From Dyella sp. RRB7 (GTDB taxonomy: Bacteria; Pseudomonadota; Gammaproteobacteria; Xanthomonadales; Rhodanobacteraceae), in assembly GCF_022761115.1 (NCBI RefSeq), contig NZ_JAKWJS010000002.1, positions 1 through 64,000 of the forward strand: 64,000 nucleotides of DNA, written 5' to 3'. The notes under the pieces are model-generated. The model saw nothing but the letters and a program-made list of their open reading frames with translations, ran no database searches and was not told the origin of the DNA. Positions within the stretch are counted from its first letter, which is position 1; every line of letters starts with the position of its first letter. Shown here one piece after another: positions 28,447 through 36,752 of the stretch. A program made the position numbers and the translations under genes.

Positions 28447-29481
28447 ATGACCGTGCAACCCGTGCTCGCCTTCGCCTGGAACCCCGCCGTCGGTATTCCG
28501 CTGCTGATCGTCGGCCTGATCGTGCTGGCGCTGATCTGGCTGTTCGGCCAGCCGAAGAAGGAGCAGGGCAGGCGGCGCGTCGTACCCAACACATCCGGCG
28601 AGCGTCGCGAACCCACCTTCGGCGACGACGCCGAGGTGTCGGACGAGCCCTCGTTCAGCGCGCGCGACGACTTCCACATGGATCCGCTGGACCACCCGTC
28701 GCCGCAGCAGGGCGAGCTGGACATGGGGTTGCGCGAAGAACTCGAGCGTCTTGGCGCCACGCTGGCCGGCGGCCGCGACGGCAAGGAGAAGGCGACGCCC
28801 GCGCCGGTCAACAAGCCGTCGGGCATCGCCGCGTCGATCGTCGATGCGCTGCGTGCGCCGCCGGAGCAGTTCGAGCAGAGCCTCTCCGGCGCCACCTCCA
28901 GCGAGCCCGCGCCGCCGCGTGTCGCGGCAGCCGAGCCGCCGGTGGCACCGGCACCGGTACCTGCTCCGGCTACAGCGCCGGCCACCCCACGAGTGCCGCC
29001 GCGCTCGGACGTGGGTCGCCGCCCCGAGCGCATGCCGGTCGAGCGCATCGTCACGCTGTTCGTGGTGGCGCGCGAAGGCAGCGTGTTCAATGGCGCCGAC
29101 CTGATCGTGGCCGCCGAGAAGGCGGGCCTGGAATTCGGCGACATGGGCATCTATCACCGCCTGGTGGACGGCAAGCGCGAGCTTGGGCCGGTCTTCAGCG
29201 TGGCCAATATGCTCAAGCCCGGCAATTTCGACCTGACCCGGCTCGATGCGCTGCGCACGCCGGGCTTGAGTTTCTTCATGACCTTGCCGGCGCCGATTAC
29301 CGCACTGGACGCCTGGGACACCATGCTGCCCACGGCGCAGCGGCTGGCCGAACTGCTCGATGGCCAGGTACTGGACGAGGAGCGCAACGCGCTCGGCCGC
29401 CAGCGTGTCGCCCACATCCGCGACGAATTGCGCGGTTGGGATCGCGATCACGAGGGCAGGGAAATCACTTTCGGCCGTTGA
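28447..29481 (+). CDS. zipA: Cell division protein ZipA
   Basis: Tethers FtsZ to the inner membrane at the division site. 344 residues: an N-terminal membrane anchor (about 15-33, VGIPLLIVGLIVLALIWLF), a long charged and Pro/Ala-rich linker (about 40-195), and a C-terminal FtsZ-binding domain (about 200-335; VTLFVVAREGSVFNGADL, GDMGIYHRL, GLSFFMTLPAP). It starts 11 nt after smc. In many relatives ligA follows zipA; here the next gene is a lipase-like lipoprotein, so ligA must lie elsewhere. Confidence 0.94.
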   Translation: MTVQPVLAFAWNPAVGIPLLIVGLIVLALIWLFGQPKKEQGRRRVVPNTSGERREPTFGDDAEVSDEPSFSARDDFHMDPLDHPSPQQGELDMGLREELERLGATLAGGRDGKEKATPAPVNKPSGIAASIVDALRAPPEQFEQSLSGATSSEPAPPRVAAAEPPVAPAPVPAPATAPATPRVPPRSDVGRRPERMPVERIVTLFVVAREGSVFNGADLIVAAEKAGLEFGDMGIYHRLVDGKRELGPVFSVANMLKPGNFDLTRLDALRTPGLSFFMTLPAPITALDAWDTMLPTAQRLAELLDGQVLDEERNALGRQRVAHIRDELRGWDRDHEGREITFGR

Positions 29482-29653
29482 CGCCAGGCAGCCATGGCGG
29501 CCATGGCGCCGCCGCGCCTGCAGTAACGGTAAACCCGGCTTTCGGGGCAGGTGCGTCCACCGGACGAAGAGCGTAAGTTGATCGCGCTGGATCGGGGGCG
29601 CGCGGTCAGTCGATGCGCGCGGGTCGAAGCTTCTGCAGGTGACGAGAGCTTGC

Positions 29654-31366
29654 ATGCGCCACTCCAAAGGTCGTGACGCGCGGTACGCCTTGCGTGATCC
29701 GTCATCACCTCATTGGCTGCGCAGATGGTTGGCGTATGCCGCGATGCCGGGGTGGCGCCGGCTGGGCGTGCTGGCACTCTGCTACGTGTTGTCTTCCTGC
29801 GGCACGGCATGGCATCCGGCGACCTCGCCGGCGGATCCCCTGGTCGAAGCCAGGACGCTGTGGCGGGATCTGTCCTATCAGTCCGATCCCGAGCTGTCGG
29901 CCCAGATCGCCATGCAATGCGCTTCGCTGGCTTACCTGGCGCTGGACTCAACCGATGCGGGGCGACAGCAGGAGGCCGAGGCCATCGGCAACCGTTGCAC
30001 CAGCCTGCTGCTGGATATCCTGCTCAGCCGCGAGCCGCAGCAGTGGACGTCCAGGACGATCAAGATCAGCGGTGCCAAGCTCGATATCGAATTTCGCGGC
30101 GTATCCAGCGCCTTGTCGGGGGCGGTGGCACTGGTCCGCGCGGATGCGGTGGCCGTACCTCCCGTGATGGGTGCGCGTCATGCGACAGCCGGCTTTGGTA
30201 TTTCCCTGGTGGCGATGCAGCCGCGTTGCACTGATCGACCGGTGTGCCAGCTCTTTCCTCCGGAAGGGATATTCCGTCCGGTGACGGCATGGGTCGAGCC
30301 GGGCAGGCTCGGCACCCCTCATTTGGTAATGACCGATCCGTTTCTGCATCCGACCATCAAGCTGGCCGGCCATGATGTCGCGCTGGCCAGTGATGTCACG
30401 GCGCCCTACGCGGCGGCATTCGATAAATCGGGCATCGGCCGGCTGGCCATCTGGAACCTGCTGGGCGGCAGCCAGCTGACGGTTCGCGAGGGCTTGTACC
30501 TGCTGGAGGATTACGACCCGAACAAGACGCCCATCATCATGCTGCATGGGCTTGGACGCAGCCCGCTGATCTGGGCTCGGTTGACCAACATGATTCTCGG
30601 CTCGCCGGACCTGCGCGCGCGTTATCAGGTCTGGCATGTGGTGTATCCCACCAGCACGCCGATACTGCTCGACCGTCATCGCGTGGCGCAGTTTCTCGAT
30701 CACGGCTGGAGCCTGCTCGATCCATCGGGCACCGCGCCGGCGAGGCAGCACATGGTGCTGATCGGGCACAGCCTGGGCGGCGTGATCTCGCGGCTGCTTG
30801 CGGCCAATAGTGGCGAGGTGGTCTGGAATGCGGTTTTCGATGAGCCGGTGACGGCGTTGACCGGCAACCCCGCCGACATCGCCACGGTAGACAGCATCTT
30901 TCACTTCAATGCCTATCCCGGCATAGGGCGCGCGATTTTCCTGGCCACGCCGCACCGGGGCAGCCCGGTAGCCGACGATTTCATCGGTCATCTGGCGGTA
31001 CGCCTGGTGCGGGTGCATGCGCCGGAACTGGATACGCTGTTGCGCGTGACCAACGCGAATCGAGCCCACGTCTCACCCGAGTTGACGGCGGACTACAAAA
31101 AGGAAGGCCTGAGCAGCATCAGCACCCTGCGCGCGGATCAGCCCGTGAGCCGCGCCTCGCAATCGCTGATGCCCATTCCAGGGGTCCGCTATGACACCTT
31201 TGCCGGCAGTCTTCCGGGGGCGCAGCCGCCGGGTGACGGCATCGTGCCGTTGCAGAGCGCCATCCTTGCCGGCGCGGAATCCACCACGATCGTCAGGGAT
31301 GGCCACCAGCTGTATCTCAACGACGAAGTGCTGGCCAAGATCGTGGCGATTCTTCGCCAGCCCTGA
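29654..31366 (+). CDS. Lipase-like alpha/beta hydrolase, putative lipoprotein
   Basis: About 570 residues. A hydrophobic stretch ending in a lipobox (LALCYVLSS|C) suggests export and lipid anchoring; the in-frame ATG at 29744 would give a textbook lipoprotein signal (MPGWRRLGVLALCYVLSSC), whereas ATG 29654 leaves a 30-residue extension, so the start is open. The C-terminal half is an alpha/beta hydrolase: oxyanion-side IIMLHGLGRSPLIW, nucleophile Ser373 (numbered from 29654) in GHSLGG, ATPHRGSP, and a late GDGIVP...DGHQLYL with the probable catalytic Asp and His. It resembles membrane-associated triacylglycerol or phospholipid lipases. The N-terminal 250 residues are not recognised. Confidence 0.85.
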   Translation: MRHSKGRDARYALRDPSSPHWLRRWLAYAAMPGWRRLGVLALCYVLSSCGTAWHPATSPADPLVEARTLWRDLSYQSDPELSAQIAMQCASLAYLALDSTDAGRQQEAEAIGNRCTSLLLDILLSREPQQWTSRTIKISGAKLDIEFRGVSSALSGAVALVRADAVAVPPVMGARHATAGFGISLVAMQPRCTDRPVCQLFPPEGIFRPVTAWVEPGRLGTPHLVMTDPFLHPTIKLAGHDVALASDVTAPYAAAFDKSGIGRLAIWNLLGGSQLTVREGLYLLEDYDPNKTPIIMLHGLGRSPLIWARLTNMILGSPDLRARYQVWHVVYPTSTPILLDRHRVAQFLDHGWSLLDPSGTAPARQHMVLIGHSLGGVISRLLAANSGEVVWNAVFDEPVTALTGNPADIATVDSIFHFNAYPGIGRAIFLATPHRGSPVADDFIGHLAVRLVRVHAPELDTLLRVTNANRAHVSPELTADYKKEGLSSISTLRADQPVSRASQSLMPIPGVRYDTFAGSLPGAQPPGDGIVPLQSAILAGAESTTIVRDGHQLYLNDEVLAKIVAILRQP

Positions 31367-31513
31367 ACAGGGGCGCCGAATTCACGCGGATTCAGCAAAC
31401 GCTTCCGCATGATCCAGCCGCGCCGGCGCAATGTGCGGCATGTCCCGGCGGTGCCGGGGGCGCCCGGTCGCTGTGGGCGAATGAAAGGCGTTTTGGGCCA
31501 AAGGAACCAACGT

Positions 31514-31831
31514 ATGCGCAAAGTTACGCTCAAGTTTCAGGATGTCGCCGCGGAGCTTGCTCAGATCAATGCCTTGCGGAATGACGTGATGGAGCGCGCC
31601 TTTGGTTTGCTGGAACAGCGTCATGCCACGCTGGCCACCATGTTGGTGCAGAGCCTGGGCGACCGGCAGCGCGCGGTGCGTTGGATGTGCCGGAACCAGC
31701 ACGCGTTTGGCGGGCGCAGCGCCTATGAGCTGATTGCCGATGGCGAGGAAGACACCGTGTGGGACGAGATAGCGCTGATGAGCGACGGTCCGGCGGCGGC
31801 CCGGCTCAACTCGGTGCGCATGGCCTACTGA
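31514..31831 (+). CDS. Orphan MbcA/ParS-type (DUF2384-like) protein
   Basis: 105 residues, start ATG 31514 with AAGGAA upstream. The C-terminal half (RAVRWMCRNQHAFGGRSAYELIADGEEDTVWDEI) follows the toxin-binding domain of Xre/MbcA/ParS antitoxins, whose pattern is xxWLxxPNxALGGxxPxELL. The N-terminal half is helical but lacks a clear helix-turn-helix. No RES-domain toxin is adjacent; the next gene is convergent and unrelated. Its 3' end overlaps the PepSY gene by 7 nt. Family assignment is by pattern memory and moderate. Confidence 0.6.
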   Translation: MRKVTLKFQDVAAELAQINALRNDVMERAFGLLEQRHATLATMLVQSLGDRQRAVRWMCRNQHAFGGRSAYELIADGEEDTVWDEIALMSDGPAAARLNSVRMAY

Positions 31832-33408
31832 TTCCCTGCTGGCCCGCGGCCTCGGCCAGCGCGAAGCGACCACACGCTATGCGCGCCACCATGGCGGGCT
31901 CGTCGGGCGCTCGCGCGTGCCAGGCAGGCGAAGACGATGCCCAGTGCAATGCCGGTGAGGTCCACGCCCAGCACGCGCCCGCCCAGCGGCGTCCAGGCCT
32001 GGGCGAAGTTGACGGCATTGCCGATCAGGTCGATCACCGCTACGGCCAGGGTGAGCACGGCCGTGGCGACGAGCAGCTCCACCGTCGCCCGCGCGATCGG
32101 GCGGACGCAGGCATAGGCGCAAGCGGCCAGGAACAGGCCGTAGCAGGCCACGCGTTGCGGCAGGCCGGCATCCATGTGCAGTCGCACGGCGACCCAGGTG
32201 GCCGCGAACGCGCCGGAAATGGCCAGGCAGCTGCCGATGCACACGCCGATGGTGGCGCGCGCCATCACCTGCGTGCGGCGCGGCTGGTCGAGGTGGCGGC
32301 GCTTGCGGCGCGACTCGATCCACAGCAGGTTGCCCGAATAGAACAGGAACGCGCCGGCCAGGCCCAGCACGAAGTACAGCCATTGCACCGTGCGTCCGCC
32401 GAAGCTGCCGAAGTGCAGGCCGAACAGCGCGGCATAGCTGATGCCGTTGAGCGTATAGGCATCGCCGACATGGGTGGCAAGCACGCTGCCATCGCGGGCG
32501 GACAGCGCCACCGTGCCGTAGGTGCCCAGCGTGTGTTGCGAGAGTCCGCGCACTTCCGCCACGGCGTTGCGATCGCCGTAGTGCACGAAGTGCAGATAGT
32601 CCGGCCGGAACGTCGTCACGCCGTTGGCGAGTGCGGTGGCACGTGCGCGCGCCATCAGTTGCCCGGTGGAAAGCATGCTCGCCGGCGTGCCACTGGCGGT
32701 GACCGCGGGCGTGGTCTGGGTCGCCTTGGCGAAGGCGTCGAACAGTTTGCCGTCGAAGGCGATGGTATTGAGCGCCGCCAGCGTGATGGCGAACAGGCAG
32801 AACAGCGCGCCGGTGACCGAGAAAATCACATGGAACGGCAGGCTGATCACGCCGATGGCGTTGTGGGCGTCCTGCCAGAGGCGCTTGAGGTTGCGCCCCA
32901 CCCGCATGGCGAACAGGTCCTTCACCAGTTGCGGCAGATGGATCAGGATGCCCGACACCAGCGCCAGGCCATACAACACGCTGACGATGCCCATCAGGTA
33001 CAGGCCCACCACCGGCAGGCCGAGCGAGTCGTGCAGGGCGTAGACGAAATCGGCCAGCTCGTTCTCGGCGGCGTCAGCGCGCGGGGCGCTTAGCTGGCTG
33101 GCGGTGGCGAAGCGGGTGTCGTCCTTGTCCTGCCAGTACGCATAGGCGGCGTGCGAGCTATCGGCGGGCAGCACGATGCCGAAATCGTCCTTCGCTGCCG
33201 GATGAGTGGCAAGCAGGCACTCGATCAGCGTGTCGACCGGCACATCGGCGTCCACCGCGCTACGCCACGGCGGGTTTTGCCAGGTGGCGATGTCGTCGTG
33301 GAAGACGGTCAGCGCACCCGCATAGAACGCCACGAACAGGGCGAAGCCGGCGAGCAGGCCGGTCCAGGTATGCACCGTCTGGTAGGTGCGAAGGGTGGTG
33401 GCTTTCAT
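31825..33408 (-). CDS. PepSY-associated transmembrane protein (iron-uptake type)
   Basis: 527 residues with several membrane helices, including the first (TWTGLLAGFALFVAFYAGAL, about 14-33) and the VGLYLMGIVSVLYGLALVSGI and HVIFSVTGALFCLFAI helices, with His residues near the membrane that could hold heme. PepSY-TM proteins of this form accompany siderophore receptors and are thought to reduce ferric siderophores in the periplasm or membrane. It is the last of three genes behind a Fur box at 34002, with 15 nt to the gene before it. The start ATG 33408 has a GGAC site. Confidence 0.88.
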   Translation of the reverse strand: MKATTLRTYQTVHTWTGLLAGFALFVAFYAGALTVFHDDIATWQNPPWRSAVDADVPVDTLIECLLATHPAAKDDFGIVLPADSSHAAYAYWQDKDDTRFATASQLSAPRADAAENELADFVYALHDSLGLPVVGLYLMGIVSVLYGLALVSGILIHLPQLVKDLFAMRVGRNLKRLWQDAHNAIGVISLPFHVIFSVTGALFCLFAITLAALNTIAFDGKLFDAFAKATQTTPAVTASGTPASMLSTGQLMARARATALANGVTTFRPDYLHFVHYGDRNAVAEVRGLSQHTLGTYGTVALSARDGSVLATHVGDAYTLNGISYAALFGLHFGSFGGRTVQWLYFVLGLAGAFLFYSGNLLWIESRRKRRHLDQPRRTQVMARATIGVCIGSCLAISGAFAATWVAVRLHMDAGLPQRVACYGLFLAACAYACVRPIARATVELLVATAVLTLAVAVIDLIGNAVNFAQAWTPLGGRVLGVDLTGIALGIVFACLARASARRARHGGAHSVWSLRAGRGRGPAGNQ

Positions 33409-33423
33409 ACTGGCGTCCTTGTC

Positions 33424-33681
33424 TCAGAAACCCGCCAGGCGTCCGGCCCACAGCGTGAGGAAGGCGGCGGCATTGGCGACGCCCAGGACCAGCCAGGCGC
33501 GCCTGCCGCTACGGAACATATAAGCGCCCGCCATGAAGGCGATCCATAGCGGGAAGAACAGGATCAGCACCGGTATCAGGAAGGCCTCGCCATGCCCGGG
33601 CAAAAGGTGCAGCAGCAAGGCCAGCAGGGCCGCGGCGAGTGGGAAGCCAAGCAACGTGCCGGCGAGACAGCGGGCGATCAT
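33424..33681 (-). CDS. Small membrane protein (DUF3649-like)
   Basis: 85 residues with three hydrophobic helices (TLLGFPLAAALLALLLHLLP, FLIPVLILFFPLWIAFMAGAYMF, AWLVLGVANAAAFLTLW). It resembles the small DUF3649 proteins found beside PepSY iron-uptake genes. ATG 33681 overlaps the preceding stop as ATGA. The frame is open further to 33717 but that part lies inside the upstream gene. Confidence 0.8.
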   Translation of the reverse strand: MIARCLAGTLLGFPLAAALLALLLHLLPGHGEAFLIPVLILFFPLWIAFMAGAYMFRSGRRAWLVLGVANAAAFLTLWAGRLAGF

Positions 33682-33953
33682 GAGGTGTGCGTTTCCCCAC
33701 CATCCGACCCGCGCCACCAGGCGAGGTAGGGAAGGATGACCCAGGCCAGCATCAAGGTCGTCAGGGCGGCGGCGATACCCGCGCCGATGCCGGCGGCGAG
33801 CAGCCAGAGGACCACGCCAGCCATGATCAACAGCCAGCCGGCCACCCGGCCTGGCGATGGCAGCGGCACGGCCAGCAGTCGTTGCTGGCTGCTCGCGAGG
33901 TAAACCAGTGCAGCGCCCGCCAGGTTCAGCAGCAGCGCACAGAGCGTGATCAC
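33678..33953 (-). CDS. Small membrane protein (DUF3325-like)
   Basis: 91 residues with three helices (ITLCALLLNLAGAALVYLA, VAGWLLIMAGVVLWLLAAGIG, ALTTLMLAWVILPYLAWW). The pattern fits the DUF3325 proteins that travel with PepSY and DUF3649 genes in iron operons. The start is GTG 33953 with AAGGAC seven bases upstream. First gene after the Fur box, so the three-gene operon should be repressed by iron. Confidence 0.78.
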   Translation of the reverse strand: MITLCALLLNLAGAALVYLASSQQRLLAVPLPSPGRVAGWLLIMAGVVLWLLAAGIGAGIAAALTTLMLAWVILPYLAWWRGSDGGETHTS

Positions 33954-34001
33954 GTGGTATGTCCTTGGCCGGGCCTCGAAACGAGGCCGCTAGTTGGCAT
34001 T

Positions 34002-34020
34002 ATTGAGAACAATTCTCATT
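34002..34020 (-). promoter_or_regulatory. Fur box
   Basis: ATTGAGAACAATTCTCATT contains the palindrome TGAGAA-CAA-TTCTCA (34004-34018), a close match to the Fur operator. It lies about 50 bases before the GTG of the DUF3325-like gene and so should control the PepSY operon; the mutasome operon runs away in the other direction. Confidence 0.82.
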
Positions 34021-34101
34021 TTGTGAGGCTGGCGTGTCAACCTCGCCGGGCGTGGCAGGCACGACGCTATCTATCTCGGACGCTGAGATCGGGATGATGG
34101 T

Positions 34102-34130
34102 ATCTTGAATATCGTCCCGTTAATCAAGAT
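34102..34130 (+). promoter_or_regulatory. Inverted repeat before the mutasome operon, candidate operator
   Basis: ATCTTGA (34102-34108) and TCAAGAT (34124-34130) are perfect complements with 15 bases between them, ending 5 bases before the ATG of the UmuD-like gene. The mutasome cassette is SOS-controlled in relatives, so a repressor site is expected here, but this does not match the LexA boxes I know and the arms are wide apart. Assignment is speculative. Confidence 0.4.
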
Positions 34131-34135
34131 GACCC

Positions 34136-34705
34136 ATGCCTCCTTCCGACCACGGTGGAAGTCGCCCGGGCGCCGGCCGCCCGGCTGGCGAGCCCAGCCA
34201 GCGCATCCGCGTGCCTGAAAGCCAGGTGCCGGCGGTGCAGGCCTATCTGGAGGCCTACCGCAGCCCGGCCGCGCTGGAGGCGCCGCGCCCGCTGTCCATG
34301 ACGCCCTCGACCGTGGCGCTCACCGCTTTCCTGAGCCGCGTGCCGGCCGGCGTGCCGACGCTGGCGGACGATGCGGTGGACGAGGTGGTCGACCTCAATG
34401 AACACCTGGTGCTGCCTGGGCATGAGCCGAGCACCTTCATCATCCGCGTGTCGGGCTGGTCGATGATCGGCGCGGGCATTTTCGACCGCGACGAAGTACT
34501 GGTGGATCGCGCCTTGGCGCCGCGCCAGGGCGATATCGTGGTGGCGATGGTCAACGGCGAGCTGACCATCAAGCGGCTCGGCAAGGTGGATGGGCACGTC
34601 GCCCTGCTGCCGGAGAACGCGCACTTCAAGCCCATCGTTTTCAAGGAGGGCGAGACGCTGTCGGTCTGGGGCGTGGTTACTCGCTGCCTGCGCACCTTGC
34701 GCTGA
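34136..34705 (+). CDS. UmuD/LexA-like S24 autoprotease
   Basis: 189 residues. The S24 peptidase domain (about 75-185) has the nucleophile Ser in IIRVSGWSMIGAG and the general-base Lys in GELTIKRL; the expected self-cleavage Ala-Gly is in RVPAGVPTLADD. The N-terminal 65 residues hold a GGSRPGAGRPAG motif followed by RIRVPESQVPAVQAYLE, which looks like a small ribbon-helix-helix or AT-hook-like DNA-binding segment rather than the winged helix of LexA. No umuC is present; imuA-imuB-dnaE2 follow at once. It may regulate the operon or act as a UmuD-type cofactor. Confidence 0.85.
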   Translation: MPPSDHGGSRPGAGRPAGEPSQRIRVPESQVPAVQAYLEAYRSPAALEAPRPLSMTPSTVALTAFLSRVPAGVPTLADDAVDEVVDLNEHLVLPGHEPSTFIIRVSGWSMIGAGIFDRDEVLVDRALAPRQGDIVVAMVNGELTIKRLGKVDGHVALLPENAHFKPIVFKEGETLSVWGVVTRCLRTLR

Positions 34706-34709
34706 CACC

Positions 34710-35333
34710 ATGGGCCAGCTGCTTGCCCTCGATGCGCTGCTCGATGCCCGCCAGGTCTGGCAGGGGCGCGGTGCGTCGTTGCCGGGCAGCACGCAGTCGA
34801 CCGGCTGGCCCGCGCTGGATGCGGCATTGCCCATCGGCGGCTGGCCGGAACACGCGCTGACGGAAATCCTGCTGCCTGCCGATGGCATCGGCGAGTTGCA
34901 GCTGGTGCTGCCTACGCTGGCCCGGCTCACGCAGGCGGCACGCAGCGTGATGGTGATCGCGCCGCCCTATCTGCCCTATGCGCCGGGTTGGGAAGCGCGC
35001 GGCGTGGTGATGGCATGGGTGGATATCGTGCAGGCCGACGAACGCGATGTGCTGTGGGCCGCCGAGCAATGCCTGCGCTCGGGCAGCTGCGCGGCGGTGC
35101 TGGCGTGGCCGCTGCAGGCGGACGACCGCGCCTTGCGTCGCCTGCAGGTGGCGGCCGATACCGGCAAGGCGCTGGCCTTCGTGTTCCGCGATCACCGGCA
35201 TGCCGTGCAGGCTTCGCCGGCGGCGTTGCGGCTGGAGCTGGAAAGCGAGCCCTCGTTGCGGGTGCAGGTGCGCAAATGCCGTGGCGGCCATCCACCGGCC
35301 CGCGCGGTGCCGCTCGCCGCCGGCTGGTCGTGA
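34710..35333 (+). CDS. imuA: Mutasome protein ImuA
   Basis: 207 residues, start ATG 34710, four bases after the UmuD-like stop. The sequence follows the ImuA (RecA/SulA-like) pattern: STGWPALDAALPIGGWPEHALTEIL near the start, MVIAPPYLPYAPGWEARGV, and RLEL...LRVQVRKCRGG at the end. The Walker A of true RecA is absent. ImuA works with ImuB and DnaE2 in damage-induced mutagenesis. Next gene starts 9 nt downstream. Confidence 0.9.
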   Translation: MGQLLALDALLDARQVWQGRGASLPGSTQSTGWPALDAALPIGGWPEHALTEILLPADGIGELQLVLPTLARLTQAARSVMVIAPPYLPYAPGWEARGVVMAWVDIVQADERDVLWAAEQCLRSGSCAAVLAWPLQADDRALRRLQVAADTGKALAFVFRDHRHAVQASPAALRLELESEPSLRVQVRKCRGGHPPARAVPLAAGWS

Positions 35334-35342
35334 GGACGCGCC

Positions 35343-36752
35343 ATGTCATGGGCTTGCCTACTGCTGCCGCAACTGGCGCTGGACGGTGTCCTGCGGCGCC
35401 GCCCGCCATCGGACGAGCCGCTGGTGCTGGTCAGCGGGCCGGCGCAGGCGCGCATCGTGCACGCGGCCAATGCATCGGCGCGCGCCGCCGGCCTCTATCG
35501 CGGGCAGCGTCTGGCCGCGGCGCAGGCCTTGCTCAGCCAGTTCACCATGGTGGAGCACGATGCCGAGGAAGAGGCGCGCTGGCATCGCCTGCTCGCCGCC
35601 TGGGCGTATCGCTACAGCGGCGAGGTAGGGCTGTTCGCGCATGCGGTGGTGCTGCAGGTCAGCCGCAGCCTGAACCTGTTCGGGCCCTGGCCGCGTTTTG
35701 AAGCGCTGCTGCGCGCCGACCTGAAGGAGCTGGGCTTTCGCCATCGCATCGCATTGGCGCCGACGGCGCAGGCGGCCTATGTGCTTGCCGGCGTCCACGA
35801 CGGCATGGCGGTGATGACGCCCGATGCCTTGCGACATGCCTTGTCGCCCATCCCGGTGGCCCGCGCACGGCTTCCCGCCGAGGCGGCGCAGGGCCTGTCG
35901 GCGATGGGTATCCGCGCCCTGGGGCAGTTGTTCGCGTTGCCGCGCGCCGGCCTGCAGCGGCGTTTCGGCAGCGGGCTGGTGATGCAGATCGATCGCCTGC
36001 TGGGCGATGAGCCGGCGCCGATGGAAAGCTATCGCCCGCCCGATACGTTCGAGCAGCGCATGGAGTGGACGCACGAGATCGAGCAGGTCGAGGCGCTGGT
36101 GTTTCCGCTGCGTCGACTGACCGGCGACCTGTCCGCCTACCTGGCCGGGCGCGATGGTGGCGTGCAGCGTTTCGAGCTTGAGCTGGAGCATCGCAGCGGG
36201 CCGCCGACGCACGTGACGGTAGGCATGCTCACCGCCGGGCGCGATGCCGCCTTGCTGTTCGACTGCGCGCGCGGTCGCCTGGAACGCCTGGTGTTGCCGC
36301 AAGCCGTGGTGGCGATGCGGCTGGTGGCGCGTGACCTGCCGCCCTTCGTGCCGGCGGGGCGCGACCTGTTCGACACGCGCCCCGCCCATGCCGTGCCGCT
36401 GGATCAATTGCGCGAGCGCCTGCGCGCGCGGCTGGGCGAGGCGTCCATCCAGCATCTGCGCCGCACCGTTGATCCGCGCCCCGAGTTTGCGCAAACCACG
36501 ACGACGGGCGTGGCGGCGGTTGGCGTGGCAGCGCTGCCACGACCCACCTGGCTGCTTGAAACGCCCCAGCCGTTGCGCGGCCCGGCACCGACCATCCTGG
36601 CAGGCCCGGAACGTATCGAGACCGGCTGGTGGGACGGCGGCGACATGCGTCGCGACTACTACGTGGTGCGCACCGCGCAGGGGCAGTGCGCATGGGTGTT
36701 CTGCGCGCCGGGCGAGCAGGGTGGATGGATGCTGCACGGGTGGTTCGCATGA
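35343..36752 (+). CDS. imuB: Mutasome protein ImuB (inactive Y-family polymerase)
   Basis: 469 residues related to Y-family polymerases, but the N-terminal DxDxFFAxVE metal site is replaced ([13 protein letters not shown]), so it should not polymerise DNA. It keeps the helix-hairpin-helix-type [16 protein letters not shown] region and the little-finger part. ImuB is the adaptor that holds DnaE2, ImuA and the beta clamp together. Its stop overlaps the dnaE2 ATG as ATGA, giving translational coupling. Confidence 0.93.
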   Translation: MSWACLLLPQLALDGVLRRRPPSDEPLVLVSGPAQARIVHAANASARAAGLYRGQRLAAAQALLSQFTMVEHDAEEEARWHRLLAAWAYRYSGEVGLFAHAVVLQVSRSLNLFGPWPRFEALLRADLKELGFRHRIALAPTAQAAYVLAGVHDGMAVMTPDALRHALSPIPVARARLPAEAAQGLSAMGIRALGQLFALPRAGLQRRFGSGLVMQIDRLLGDEPAPMESYRPPDTFEQRMEWTHEIEQVEALVFPLRRLTGDLSAYLAGRDGGVQRFELELEHRSGPPTHVTVGMLTAGRDAALLFDCARGRLERLVLPQAVVAMRLVARDLPPFVPAGRDLFDTRPAHAVPLDQLRERLRARLGEASIQHLRRTVDPRPEFAQTTTTGVAAVGVAALPRPTWLLETPQPLRGPAPTILAGPERIETGWWDGGDMRRDYYVVRTAQGQCAWVFCAPGEQGGWMLHGWFA

